64,000 bases of DNA from Phytophthora quininea (taxonomy: Eukaryota > Oomycota > Peronosporomycetes > Peronosporales > Peronosporaceae): contig JAAVTG010000179.1 of assembly GCA_011947345.1 (NCBI GenBank), forward strand, positions 1 to 64,000, given 5' to 3'. A program made the position numbers and the translations under genes. The notes under the pieces are model-generated. The model saw only the letters and a program-made list of their open reading frames with translations. It did not search any database and was not told where the DNA came from. Shown in pieces: positions 11,605 through 22,524 of the stretch (position 1 is the first letter of the stretch; every line of letters begins with the position of its first letter).

Positions 11605-11700
11605 CTAAGCACAATGGATGTTGGAAGTACTACAGTATTGTCTAGCGTCAAAGCAGGCGAGGGAAACGGAAACCACCAGAACGAAGCAGTAGGGACGCAT
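11605..11700 (-). pseudogene. Effector-family remnant, signal peptide only (left arm)
   Basis: A 31-codon frame from the ATG at 11700 starts MRPYCFVLVVSVSLACFDA, the same kind of signal peptide as in the effector at 30771 (MRPYGFVL...), and stops after a short unrelated tail. No RXLR or EER follows. It is the mirror image of 13531-13626. It looks like the 5' end of a family member whose mature part was deleted. Confidence 0.5.
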
Positions 11701-12028
11701 TGATCGTCGAAGGAGGTCGGGGCATGGGAAAGAAAGACATTTGGTGGATGCGGCTGTGCTTATAGGTAACACTACAGCAGCTTATCATCTTTGAACACAC
11801 GCAGATCCCGTTCAAGCTGCAGCCTCCGCATTTCGTAACCCCACCGGGCGAATTCACTGATCGCGTACGACCAGTACGGACGCAAACCTGGATGTTTTGG
11901 GGGTAAACCGACTGCGTGTGTCCAAACACGACAAGTTGGGGTTAGTTTGACTTCCAGCGCAGACGCTCGTCGAGGGCCCTTCTCAATCAGCTTTTTTTTT
12001 TTTTTTTTTTTAATCAACGCACCGATCT

Positions 12029-12478
12029 ATGCGTCCCTACCACGGTAGTATACATTCTCTGGTGGTTTCCGTCTTCTTTGCTGGTTTTAATGCTGCCGAG
12101 GCCGATTCATCTCCGACACTCCCGCTTAGTGCTGTCATCGAACAACCAAGCGAGCGCATGCTTCGTAGTACCGAAAGTGCCAACGCCAGTGGTGAAGATG
12201 ACGACGAGTGAGCCTTCGGATTGGGCCATTTGAAGCTCTGGAATATGAAGCTCACGGCCAACAACGAACCCAAGGCAGCTGATTAGGCGCTGCACAGGCT
12301 GAAAAGACTAAAGCGATGGCTATTCATGCGGCAAAGCTGCGAAGGCGAATGCCAAGGAGATGCCGCAAGGGTGGGCCGTGCATCAAACAGCAAGGGCGTC
12401 GAGCTACGGAGAAGTACAGGGTGGCGTACGATACTCACTGGGGAAAGGCTGCTGCGGCGCCAGCGAAGACTACGTAGG
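12029..12478 (+). pseudogene. RXLR effector pseudogene, stop at the EER position (left arm)
   Basis: The ATG at 12029 opens a signal peptide (MRPYHGSIHSLVVSVFFAGF) followed by SERMLRS (RXLR-like) and GEDDDE. The next codon is TGA (12209-12211), where the intact relatives have Arg of EER. Family-like sequence continues after the stop in the same frame (AFGLGHLKLWNMK), with a further stop and frame changes, and family-like C-terminal residues (WGKAAAAPAK) end at a TAG near 12478. The nonsense codon is consistent with CGA to TGA. The open frame 12029-12211 alone would give only a 60-residue secreted peptide. Confidence 0.75.
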
Positions 12479-12750
12479 TTGTTGTAATAGAGAAGTGTTC
12501 AGCAAGCTAACCAACTTGCGGTTGCTGCGGTGCGAGTAGCAGCTCTGCTGCAGGCAGCCGGTTTGGCTTAGCATCATGACATCGATGCTTGCGTCCGATC
12601 TAGACGTTCGCGATCAATGAATTCGGCTAGGTAAAGTTCGATGCCGATCCTAACACCGCATCTTGACGAGTTGCAGTGCAGCAGAGCTGCTGCTCGCACC
12701 GCAGCAACCGCAAGTTGGTTAGCTTGCTGAACACTTCTCTATTACAACAA

Positions 12751-13201
12751 CCTACGTAGTCTTCGCTGGCGCCGCAGCAGCCTTTCCCCAGTGAGTATCG
12801 TACGCCACCCTGTACTTCTCCGTAGCTCGACGCCCTTGCTGTTTGATGCACGGCCCACCCTTGCGGCATCTCCTTGGCATTCGCCTTCGCAGCTTTTGCC
12901 GCATGAATAGCCATCGCTTTAGTCTTTTCAGCCTGTGCAGCGCCTAATCAGCTGCCTTGGGTTCGTTGTTGGCCGTGAGCTTCATATTCCAGAGCTTCAA
13001 ATGGCCCAATCCGAAGGCTCACTCGTCGTCATCTTCACCACTGGCGTTGGCACTTTCGGTACTACGAAGCATGCGCTCGCTTGGTTGTTCGATGACAGCA
13101 CTAAGCGGGAGTGTCGGAGATGAATCGGCCTCGGCAGCATTAAAACCAGCAAAGAAGACGGAAACCACCAGAGAATGTATACTACCGTGGTAGGGACGCA
13201 T
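12751..13201 (-). pseudogene. RXLR effector pseudogene, mirror copy (right arm)
   Basis: This is the reverse-complement copy of 12029-12478, with the same start (ATG at 13201), the same RMLR and the same in-frame TGA, giving a 60-codon frame at 13019-13201. It differs at an A-run (AAAA here, AAA in the left arm), which leaves the post-stop Ala/Lys-rich segment (IHAAKAAKANAKE) in one frame here. Since both arms share the nonsense codon, the mutation predates the duplication or the duplication is artefactual. Confidence 0.75.
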
Positions 13202-13530
13202 AGATCGGTGCGTTGATTAAAAAAAAAAAAAAAAAAAAGCTGATTGAGAAGGGCCCTCGACGAGCGTCTGCGCTGGAAGTCAAACTAACCCCAACTTGTC
13301 GTGTTTGGACACACGCAGTCGGTTTACCCCCAAAACATCCAGGTTTGCGTCCGTACTGGTCGTACGCGATCAGTGAATTCGCCCGGTGGGGGTTACGAAA
13401 TGCGGAGGCTGCAGCTTGAACGGGATCTGCGTGTGTTCAAAGATGATAAGCTGCTGTAGTGTTACCTATAAGCACAGCCGCATCCACCAAATGTCTTTCT
13501 TTCCCATGCCCCGACCTCCTTCGACGATCA

Positions 13531-13626
13531 ATGCGTCCCTACTGCTTCGTTCTGGTGGTTTCCGTTTCCCTCGCCTGCTTTGACGCTAGACAATACTGTA
13601 GTACTTCCAACATCCATTGTGCTTAG
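13531..13626 (+). pseudogene. Effector-family remnant, signal peptide only (right arm)
   Basis: Mirror copy of 11605-11700: ATG at 13531, effector-family-like signal peptide, stop after 31 codons, no RXLR or EER motif. Confidence 0.5.
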
Positions 13627-14016
13627 TAGCTGTGGTAATGCGTAAGAGAGCACGACAACTTCACAGATGAACGTTTCCACAGGAAATCCATACCGATGTA
13701 TGTAGTAGAGATCTCAGTTTGTTCACGACAGTGATACGGTAACATGCGTTCTCGAGAATTCGGTCAAAACTTTCTGTAAACGTAAATTCCATACAGGACA
13801 GAGCGCTCCTGACAACAAACCTAGCACCACAACCACGACACGGTGACTTTGCAGCATATACTTGAGACCAGACAGCAGCTAGACATAATAGATCGTCGAA
13901 CTTTGGTTGCGTTGCCGGCATCTGGTCTGCTGTGACCCATCCTGAAGAGAAATGGTGTTACAAGAACGAAATGTTGAGGCGGCATGTTTCGCATCAACTC
14001 TTACTGTATAGTGATT

Positions 14017-14070
14017 GGGTCAAACGCCTTTCGGGCGCTCTGTCGGGAACTGGCAAAACATAAAAGTTAT
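14017..14070 (+). repeat. 54-bp fragment of LINE ORF2 at the palindrome border
   Basis: The segment starting GGGTCAAACGCC matches the reverse complement of 25711-25765 inside the coding part of the second LINE. The only difference I see is two fewer A in an A-run. It begins one base after the right arm of the palindrome ends. In the LINE the same bases encode FRALCRELAK. It looks like a short templated insertion. Confidence 0.7.
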
Positions 14071-14150
14071 TTCCTTCATCGCATCTACACACCGATGTAG
14101 TGTGGAGCAAACCGAGCTTTGTTAATGAAGTTATTCTCGAACAATTCCTT

Positions 14151-14520
14151 CTAACGCCTCGACGGCACGCCATTGTGTTGGCGTGAACCCCATCGGAGAG
14201 TCGTCGGTGGTAAGTTGTTCGAGGAGCTCGTGCCCGCCATGATCATCGCTAGCGTACTGCCGACGCCTTCTGTGTATCTTGTGTACCTTTGGAAGGTTGT
14301 GGATCTCCATCTCCCGTGCAGCATAATTGTAGTTGAGTCCGCACCTCCAGCAATAGGTGCCGTTGCTCCCCACTGCGCAATGAGTGGAAGGAGAACAGGT
14401 TCAGGTCAGCACCGGTTGCCGCTGCTGCCCTCTTCAACACCTTGGATAGCCCCTGACAAGATCTTGGTACCCTACGCCACGTTTGCACGTGTATTCGACC
14501 GGCACTCCCCTTTTCCAACG
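14151..14520 (-). mobile_element. Tyrosine recombinase C-terminal part, DIRS-like
   Basis: With frame changes, the minus strand encodes the C-terminal half of a tyrosine recombinase: LKRAAAATGADL, then FHSLRSGG (catalytic H-x-x-R), MLHGRWRSTTFQRYTRYT (the G-R-W box followed by a tyrosine that can serve as nucleophile), ending at a stop at 14151-14153. This is typical of DIRS-like elements, where the recombinase replaces an integrase. It lies in opposite orientation to the RNase H and recombinase N-terminal parts next to it, so the element has been rearranged. Confidence 0.65.
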
Positions 14521-15770
14521 ACTTGCGGATCTGTACCGGGCGACACTGCGCGGAGTAACAATACGGGTTTCGGTAGCGGCTCGTCTCGATCTGCTATGGT
14601 TCTCACACATTATCCAGCATGCCGACCTGCAAGGATTGCCACTTGACTCGTTTGCAGCTCTTCCAGAACCCAGCGTCCACCTCTTCATGGATGCCTGCGA
14701 TCTGGGTCTGTGCGTCCTCCATCCTGCTCGTCGTGAATTTATTCGCGTGCAGCTCGATACTGACGACCGCAAATGGATTAACAGTGGAGGTCTCAGCATC
14801 AATGTCCGCGAGCAGCTCAGCGCAACTATCGCGGTGCTGTGTTGGGGGCCAAGGTGGTCCCAGTGAACCGATTCACACAGCTTGACCCATGTACGACTCT
14901 GGATTGACAATACAAGTGCGGTTTCCTGGTGCAACAATTTGCAGAGTCGAAACAAATTCGCTCAAGAGCTGAACAGAGTGATGGGAGCTGCTGAAGCTGA
15001 GTGGGGACTGCGTCTATCTGCAGAACATCTCGCTGGGGCGGTCAATTTTCTCGCGGACTTAGGCTCGCGTGCGTGGTCTGGCTCAAAACTCGCCGACTGG
15101 CGTCGACTAACGCGTTCGTGGACGCAGGTACCAGTCCCAAGGCGTTTGAAGAAAATCTACAGCGGCACCTTCAGCTACGATCCCTCGCGGACACCTCCAA
15201 GCGGCAGTACGTATTAATGTGGCGTCAGTGGTGTGACTTCAAAAGGACCATCGCCCGGTCGGAGTGGCTTCCCTCCGGGACAAATTTGCGCAGTCTTACC
15301 AGTTGGTGTTGTTCGCAATTCACCGCTGGTCATCACCTCGGTGCTCTAGATCGATCTCCACCATACACGCTCAACTCAGCCATATCCGATGGTATCATCG
15401 CGTGTACGCCGGATTTGAGCCAAAACTTACGCCGGGCCACGCCGCAGCCCTCGCAGGCATGCGAAAACTGGGCCAACTGCCGCGGCCGCGAGCACCGGTG
15501 TCCATCAAAATGCTTGAGTGGATCGCGCACAAGACCGACTTCGAACAGCCCACGCAACGCCTCATTCTTGGGGCTGCGTTGTTGGGCTTTTTCTTGTCAC
15601 AATTTATGCAGTGATATGGGAGCACTTGCAGAGGAAGTATGAGGTCGCTGTGTCGCTTTTGACTGGAGGTCTGCTGGAGTCTCACGACGGGATAATGTCG
15701 ATCGACGGGAACTCTCGGCGTACTGCGGGCCAGGCAGTTGTGTGTGTTGAAAGGTTGATTCAAGAATGAA
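14483..15770 (+). mobile_element. DIRS-like retroelement: RNase H and recombinase N-terminal part
   Basis: Plus-strand frames encode a DIRS-type RNase H region (HLFMDACDLGLCVLHPARRE, INVREQLSATIAVLCWGPRW, VRLWIDNTSAVSWCNNLQSR) and then a recombinase N-terminal, SAM-like domain (SLADTSKRQYVLMWRQWCDF) with LGAALLGFFL near 15590. No reverse transcriptase precedes it and the catalytic C-terminus does not follow. Frame changes are frequent. It is a fragment, probably related to the inverted recombinase piece at 14151-14520. Confidence 0.7.
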
Positions 15771-17016
15771 AAGAAAATGAAAGCTTGCTATCCTACTGCA
15801 ACCTCTTGCGCTTCACTACAGCCTTCTTCAACATCGTCATTCCAACAAGCTGTTGTTGGTTTTACTGGGACTGGCAAGTTGACCATCTTGACACGACTCC
15901 TGTCAGGCCGGGTGCGTGCAGGTCAGCACGCCCGGGCCAACTTCTTCCTGGCGTGCTGACCTGCACGCCAGCGGCCAAGTGCCACGGCCGCCGTGCGCCA
16001 GCCTGCCTTGTGAGGCCAGGAGCGCACGGCAGGCACTCGCCACTTGAGTGCCGAGCACTCATCGGCAACTCTTAGGAAAACAAAGGAAAAGGAAACGTTT
16101 TATATTTAGGTTTAGTATAGGCAAAGAAAAAAACTTACCCACCATGGAGAAGCCCAAGAAGCGCCTCCATGGCATGCATGTCGTAGCTAGCAAAGAGAAC
16201 ATCACAAACATAGTTCAGTTTCCAATTTGCGTCGTCCCTCCACAGTATCCACACCAACGCTTACCTCGCCACCGCCGCCGCGTCCCGACAACTCCTCAGC
16301 TGTTGCAGCTTGAGTGTAGTGCGAGGCGTACCCAGCCATGCCAAGCTAGCGGCAGCGCTGCCAAGCTGCTGGTCTCGTGCATAACGAGTCCTAGGTTCAC
16401 TGCAATAACGCCAAACGTGTTGACACTCACGACAGCCGCGTTGACAATAACGACAACCGTGTTGACTGGAACGCCAGCCAACCAAGCACAACTGGACCCC
16501 AAGCCGGGCTCCAGCAGAGAGTAGACCACTTGTCAATTTACCAAATAGACTTCGGCTATCTTCCTGGGAGCTCCGCCGACTCCCCCTGCGTGTCTTCAAT
16601 CACCTGCAGACACTACATTGAGTTGCAAACACTTGCACTTCAACTCGTGACATTTCTTTGCCTTGAGAAGCGCAGAGTACCTATCGGTAGAGGGCAGTCG
16701 TCACAGATATGCTCTACAAGTCAGTGATGTGCAAGTGGTGGACGCGCTCGATCAACCAACGACAGTCCTTGAAGACGCGGCCCAAGTGACGATACACTTA
16801 CGAGGTAGCGAGACTGATCAAGTCGGACAAGGTGCCACAAGAACGCTGGGGAAGTCAGGCCACGGATGGATCTGCCCAGTGGCGGGGACAATATTGCTGT
16901 TGCAATTGGCAAACCATCACCAACTCTGCAGCAGCGATGCTATCTGCGCTGCCAGTCAACAGCATATGCTTAGAGCTGAAACGGCATCGACACCGTCATG
17001 TCCTCCGTGTTCCAGT
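15771..17016. other. No recognisable gene apart from a GC-rich hairpin
   Basis: About 1.2 kb with only short, non-conserved frames. The GC-rich foldback at 15915-15967 and further GC-rich inverted segments to about 16050 are listed separately. Around 16400-16470, GTTGAC-containing near-repeats occur (cgtgttgacactcacgac, gcgttgacaataacgac). Nothing else seen. Confidence 0.3.
15915..15967. repeat. Perfect 18-bp inverted repeat, 17-nt loop
   Basis: Positions 15915-15932 (CGTGCAGGTCAGCACGCC) are the exact reverse complement of 15950-15967. A second, imperfect GC-rich foldback (CCGTGCGC...GCGCACGG) follows within about 60 bp. It could be a hairpin, a MITE remnant or part of an LTR; no further evidence distinguishes these. 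Confidence 0.7.
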
Positions 17017-17823
17017 CTAAACCGAGCGCCGTAACTTTTTTAACCACGTGGAAAACTTCTTCGGGTTAATTGCGCGAGAGCCGAGAACTGCCGCCATGGC
17101 CAGCCGGAGCGCCGATTCACAGGATTTCAATCTACAACCGAGATCAGCTTCTACGAGGATATGCTCATCCACCTACATAAAACAAAAATCTTTCGGAGTC
17201 TGGATCGACCGGATCCAATGAATGGGGGCTCTCGACCAAGAATAATATCGCATCTCCAAACACACCGTAGTGAGCCGGCGACCCCGTCCAAAGGGAAGAG
17301 CCAGGTCGATTACAACAGCGTCGGGATCACTAAGTTTTCCAGCAAAATACGGGTTCACTGACTCGTGGACGTGCAAGTAGTCTTGACATCCCCTTTCAAA
17401 AGGTGAATAGGGATGTTGGGGTGTCTTGCACGTAGTAGTACAATGCGCTTGGCGATTGCTGCCACATGTTCGTACGACAAGGCAGGGAGGTCATCTTGGG
17501 AGGACCATGAGTTGGTGGATGCGTGTTTGGGGAACGAGAGATCGTGAATCACCGTTGCTTCGACCGCGGGATCACAACCAGCTTTCTCGACGCACCCAAA
17601 TGGACTGTGATGAATATTAATCCATCGCTCCGCCGGCTTGGAATTGACGAGGAAGTACGTCCCGGATTTCTGGCCGTCTGAAATACTTCGTAGAAGTGCT
17701 GTCTTCATGGCCTCGGCAGACTTGTGGTTGGCATACTCGTGTTCATTTGAAGCCTTCGCTTTGAAGGCATGGGAAACACCATGCTCAGCTGTTGCCAGCA
17801 GAGTGTCAAGATTTTCGAAGCCA
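17017..17823 (-). mobile_element. DIRS-like reverse transcriptase fragment
   Basis: Minus-strand frames encode AVEATVIHDLSFPKHASTN, HLLKGDVK, a second frame with NPYFAGKLSDPDAVVIDLAL followed by PFG, and a third with SPAHYGVFGDAILFLVE, ending at a stop at 17017-17019. IHDLSFP, KGDVK, and VIDLALPFG with GSPAHY are characteristic of DIRS-type reverse transcriptases. There are at least three frame changes and a stop. The catalytic aspartate pair region is only partly readable. Confidence 0.65.
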
Positions 17824-18657
17824 TGTTAAATGCTCACTCAGTAGGGCCTTGTTTGGTCGCGATGATGTCTTCGATTGGCCCCGCCAGAGTCGAATGGCGT
17901 CAGTGAGCGATAGTTGCGCTCGTTCGACCAGATCCGACCAGGCCTGAACGAAGGCTAGATTCAGAATAGACTCAGTGTCACGAAGTTATCGAACCTGCTA
18001 AGAGGTGCAAATCGAGGAAGCTACTTGTACAAGAACTTGATGTTGAACACGGCCATTTCTAACGGATGAACACGGCAGGTGTGATCCGCTCTAGGCTGTG
18101 CGGCTTGAATGCAAGCTCAAGATCAATTTGAAGTTGCAGTTCAAGTCCTGCATGTTGCATGAAGGCAAGAGAGAAAGAGAGAGTCGTGTAGCAAAGGTAA
18201 GAGCTAGGTAGCGAACCACGACTTAAATCTCGATCAGATCTCAATTTACCTTCTAGTACTAACTGTCAACTTCGACGGCATCTTGCCTGAGTGCTTTAGT
18301 GCTACGACTTCCTCTGCTCAGTGCTACCATACACAATAAGTGACGACTTATTGCGACACTCAGATGCTGAAGAAATTTAAGTTGATTAACCAGTCGGATA
18401 AACCGTTTTTCTAGCTACGATCGTATACTACTTAGTCGTTATGCTGCTTAGTTTCGTGGAATCCAAACGTGACTTGCTGGTAGTGTGTTTCGCGGCGCAG
18501 GTGGGTCAAAGCCTAACTTCTCCAGAACAGAGGTTACAATTTTGTCGTCAATCCTAAGCTCCGCTGAATGGTGATTGACGAACAGACAGTGTCGTCGAAA
18601 AGAGGACATCACATTTTGGACGCTTGGTACTTCAGCTGTAGTTTCACGGAATAGTTC
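17824..18657. other. No recognisable gene
   Basis: Between the DIRS-like fragment and the LINE 3' end. Short frames only; includes the LINE 3' UTR close to 18657. Nothing else seen. Confidence 0.3.
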
Positions 18658-21600
18658 TCAACCTCCACGTAGCATGGAACGCGATCGCAGTGTGGACTCG
18701 CCACAGTAGCAGGACCACCTTTTGGTTCTGCCTCCACTCCTATTCAGGTCTCGTGGTTTAGGAAAAATTAGCAATCGCCAATCCAACTCCGTCGCGAAAG
18801 CCTTATGCCATGGGGACCACAATGGGGTCCACATTTGCGTCAGAGCTGGGCACGAGAAGAAACAGTGCTCTACTGTTTCTATCGCAGCACATGATCGTCT
18901 CACACACTGTTGAATCGTAGGATTTAACGACTTGAGGAAGAACAGCCTTGATCCGACAATGAGGTCTCCAAAGAACATTCTCAGCATCACATCGTGGACA
19001 ACAGGAACAAGAAACTGGCGGAGGGCGAGTATCTGTTGTAACGTAGTATGGATCTGTCGTTGCGGACAGCCAAGCACTTTCATGGGGTGTGGTTGCACGC
19101 TTCTATCAGGCCGCAACAATTTGTCCCAGTCTTGGGATTTTAGATTTGGGAAGAACCGAGATGTTTTTCCGACTGTCAGTCCAAATGTCGGCGGCATTGC
19201 ACCTCGCGTTGCCACGCTTATTCCACCTGTCTCTGGGTGTGGCAATACCCGTTCAACACCTGGATTAGCTGTCGATAAAGCTGGGTGATATCCGTCAGTG
19301 CAACCCTGGACCCCAGAATTGGACGTAGCTCGGTAAATACCCCTTGAAAAACACCATGAGGGTTGGCCATCGATGGGAAGTATCTAGAAAGTCTGCTATA
19401 CACCATTTGCCTTTTGAAGCAAGCTCTTTACAGAGGCTCCGGAACTTGACAGGTCCTGTACCCAGTGGTGCGCGATGAGCATCTTGTCTGCGCCACACTT
19501 GGAAATTTGTCGATGCATTCCACCATATTGGGCTGAATAACGAGTTTTGGAGTGTCTTCATTCTAGTGTATCGTAATGAGTACTTGCTTGGCCATTTTAC
19601 GCGTCTCCAATCTTGCAGTAGTTTACGCCACCATAACGGGAGCATTGTTGCTTTCCATCCAGGAGGTTCAGGTGGATTTTGTAGCAAAAACTCTCCCGAC
19701 CACAGACGTACAAATTCCCCATATCGGTGTCGTAGTAATTCTGCTATGGGTCTATACCACACTGTTTCGTCGTTTTCATTATGACAAGCGAGGACTTTGA
19801 CAAATTTTTGAAGGAAGAGAAAACGTTGTCTCCGGATGCAGGACATAATCACTAGTACCCCAATTCCATCGTCTTGCCGTGCTTGTATGGCAAATGGAGT
19901 GGGAACGATGTTAATACCTCCACGACTAGCTCCAACCCGGTTGTAGAGTATGAACGTTTTTACGGCGCTTTGCCACCGTTTGATATACCTAGTGGGAATA
20001 ACAGTCGTCGTCGTAAAGTACCATATCGTCGACAGTACGATAGCTTGGACAATTAGTCGCCATCCCACGAGTGTTCGAGCTCGCCCTTTCCAAAGTTGAA
20101 GTCTTGTCATCAGCTTGTGATCTAATTGTTTGGCTAACTCGGTCGAAGTGTCGAGATTACCAAATGGTAGATCAAGGTACTTGACGGTGTCACCTTTCCT
20201 CAGCGATCGTAGTGGTTCAAGAATGGGAGGCTTTCGGTGATTATTGAGACTCATTATTACGCTCTTGGAGTGGTTGAGTTTAGCTCCTGATCCCGCGCAG
20301 TAGCAGTCAACGAGCTGCAGTTCATTTTTGAGAGAAGAAGCATCATTGGCGAATAGCACTGTGTCATCTGCAAAAATGCTACTGGAATCGAGAGCGTGTC
20401 GTCAACTCGAACACCAAGCTCTCGTTTCTCTCGAAGCAAATTTCCCAGGGGTTCAAGTGTCAGCGCAAAAGAAAAGGTGAAAGGGGGTCACCTTGCTTAA
20501 CACCTCGGGATGGCTCCAGCGCATCTTGCGCCCAACCATTTATCATTAACGAACATTTTGATCCTTTGTATAGTAAGTTGATCCACGAGAGGAACCGCTT
20601 TCCAAAACCTTGACGCTCCATCACTTTGAAAAGGTAATTTCGATTAACGCGGTCATATGCCTTCGCGAAGTCAAGGAAGGCTGCAACTCCTTGCCTGTGT
20701 TCACAGGTCACCAAATGTTGGAGGTCGTGTACTAACATGACTTGTTGATGAATAGATCTTCCGGGGATAAATCCTTTCTGATCCGGGTGCACTAAGGAAG
20801 CCATGAACGGCCTCAGCCTATCGATCAGGACTCGTGATAAAATCTTTACTTCAACTGGAATCAACGTTATTGGCCGGAAGTTTCCGGGGTCCGCTCGATC
20901 TCACTTTTTGAACAACAATGCAACTGATGAGTATCCTTGATGTGGTAGCAGCTCGCCTCTCTCAAGTTGATAGCAAAACATGATCCGTAAAATATTCCCA
21001 AACAAGTCTGGGTCGATATGATAGAATGCCGAAGTAAACCCATCTGGGCCAGGAGCAGAATGGTTTTTCATCGATCGAATTGCTGCAGAGAATTTGTCGC
21101 TTGATAAGTCGCTTTCGAGTCCATCTGCAGCTTCAGGGGTTAAAGTCCTGTCGATCGATTCTAGTAGACGGTGCTGTGCTGGCTCATCTAGTTGGTAATC
21201 ATTCTTGTTGTATTTTGTGTCTCCGAAAATCTCACCCCAATGTTTTTGGAAGCCCTGCGTAATTTCAGCAGGATCAGTCGATACGGAGCCGTCTTCCCGT
21301 TTGATCGATTGAAAAGGTGTGTTACGTAATTCATATCGCGGGGCTCGGAAAAGAACGATGAGCTTTGTTCCGTTTCAGTTACAAGTTGCTCGAATCCAAC
21401 TCCACGTTGAAACTCTGACCACTCTTCCTTGCACTCTTTGTATCTTTGCTTCGCAAAGTATAAATCAAGAGTAGCGCATTCATTATCGTTTGCTAAGGCA
21501 CTTGCAGCTGCACACTCTTCCAAATGTTGGCGAGCTGCAACCAGCTCGGATGCTACACTTGACGTCAAGTCTCGTTGGCACTTTTGAGGTACGCCTTCAT

Positions 21601-22523
21601 TCGTTGTTTCCAGGATTTCCACACAATACCTGGATTTGCTGATGTCTCCAATACGGTAAGTAAAATTTGTGCCTCCTTCTGAATATCGGCTCGAAGTTCA
21701 GGGATGCGAAGCAGCCAATCGGAAAGTCTCCAAAATCCTGGCCCGGTAGGATGGTGCCAGGATGTGAGTTCAACATTGTGAGCCTTGTGGTCGCTTTCAT
21801 CCCATGTTTCATACCCAGCATCTTGATATCATGTCGATACCAACATGTCAGAAACGAAAATATAATCTAATCGATTTCGTCGAGGTCGTGGTCCAGAAAA
21901 CAATTTCTCGTTTGGGTGGTGAAGGCGCCAAGCGTCTATTACGTTGATCTCCACCAACCAGTTTCGTAGCGCAGGCACACTAGAGTCTTGACGCCGGTCA
22001 GCCATTAGCGAATCCATTTCTGGCTCAATTGCCAGATTAAAATCACCACACACAATATGAATCACGTCGTCGTCAAAATCAACAGGAAGACGTTCAAACA
22101 GAGCTTTTGTGGATGCTGCGTCGTTCGGCGCATATATGTTATGAATATAACATACTTGGTCCCCAAAGCGTAGCTTCACAAGTAAATACCGATTTGGGAT
22201 GGTTTTAGAAGTAACTACGCTTGCGGTCTCGACACCTGGACAGGAACCATGTACAATCGTCGCTACTCCACCACTTCTTGGGAAGGAGGTCCTTTTGCAG
22301 CCCCGTTCTTATCAGACATAAATACTCGACCGCTGAAATGTTGGTTCACCAGATAGCTGAATCGCTTGGCTTGGTGTTGGTCTTTGAATCTAGTTTCTTG
22401 TATACAAGAAAAGTAGTAGTGCTTGAGGTGTGGTGAGATGATATTTTGTCCGCCATCTTTCACTCCATGCACATTCCATGTCAATATTTTACAGGATTGT
22501 CCGATGTCTGGCGGTCCTGTCAT
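18658..22523 (-). CDS. LINE ORF2: endonuclease and reverse transcriptase (broken)
   Basis: The ATG at 22523 opens with CKILTWNVHGVKDGG, the apurinic-like endonuclease start, then FSCIQETRF, YIHNIYAPND, CGDFNLAIEPEMDS and RNRLDYIFVSD (to 21829). The reverse transcriptase follows: VHPDQKGFIPGRSIHQQVML, FLDFAKAYDRVNRNYLF, SRGVKQGDPLSPFLL (20864-20460) and LFANDASSLKNELQLVD (about 20350), where the usual F-A-D-D is FAND. The C-terminal part includes ETVEHCFFSCPALTQMW, a zinc-binding motif of the zf-RVT type. Several frame breaks occur. The D to N change in the catalytic box would inactivate the enzyme if real. Confidence 0.8.
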
Positions 22524-22524
22524 C

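Larger units (their letters stand above)
11216..14015. repeat. 2.8-kb near-perfect inverted repeat (palindrome) with 124-bp spacer
   Basis: The left arm 11216-12552 (1337 bp) is the reverse complement of the right arm 12677-14015 (1339 bp), with an asymmetric spacer at 12553-12676. Differences I can see are few: a one-base homopolymer change (CCCC 11839-11842 against GGGGG 13388-13392), another (AAA 12333-12335 against TTTT 12894-12897), and a few single-base changes near 11550/13687 and near the inner ends. A 20-base poly-T in the left arm (11992-12011) is matched by poly-A at 13219-13238. Each arm carries two effector pseudogenes. It is either a very recent inverted duplication or an assembly artefact. 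Confidence 0.95.
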
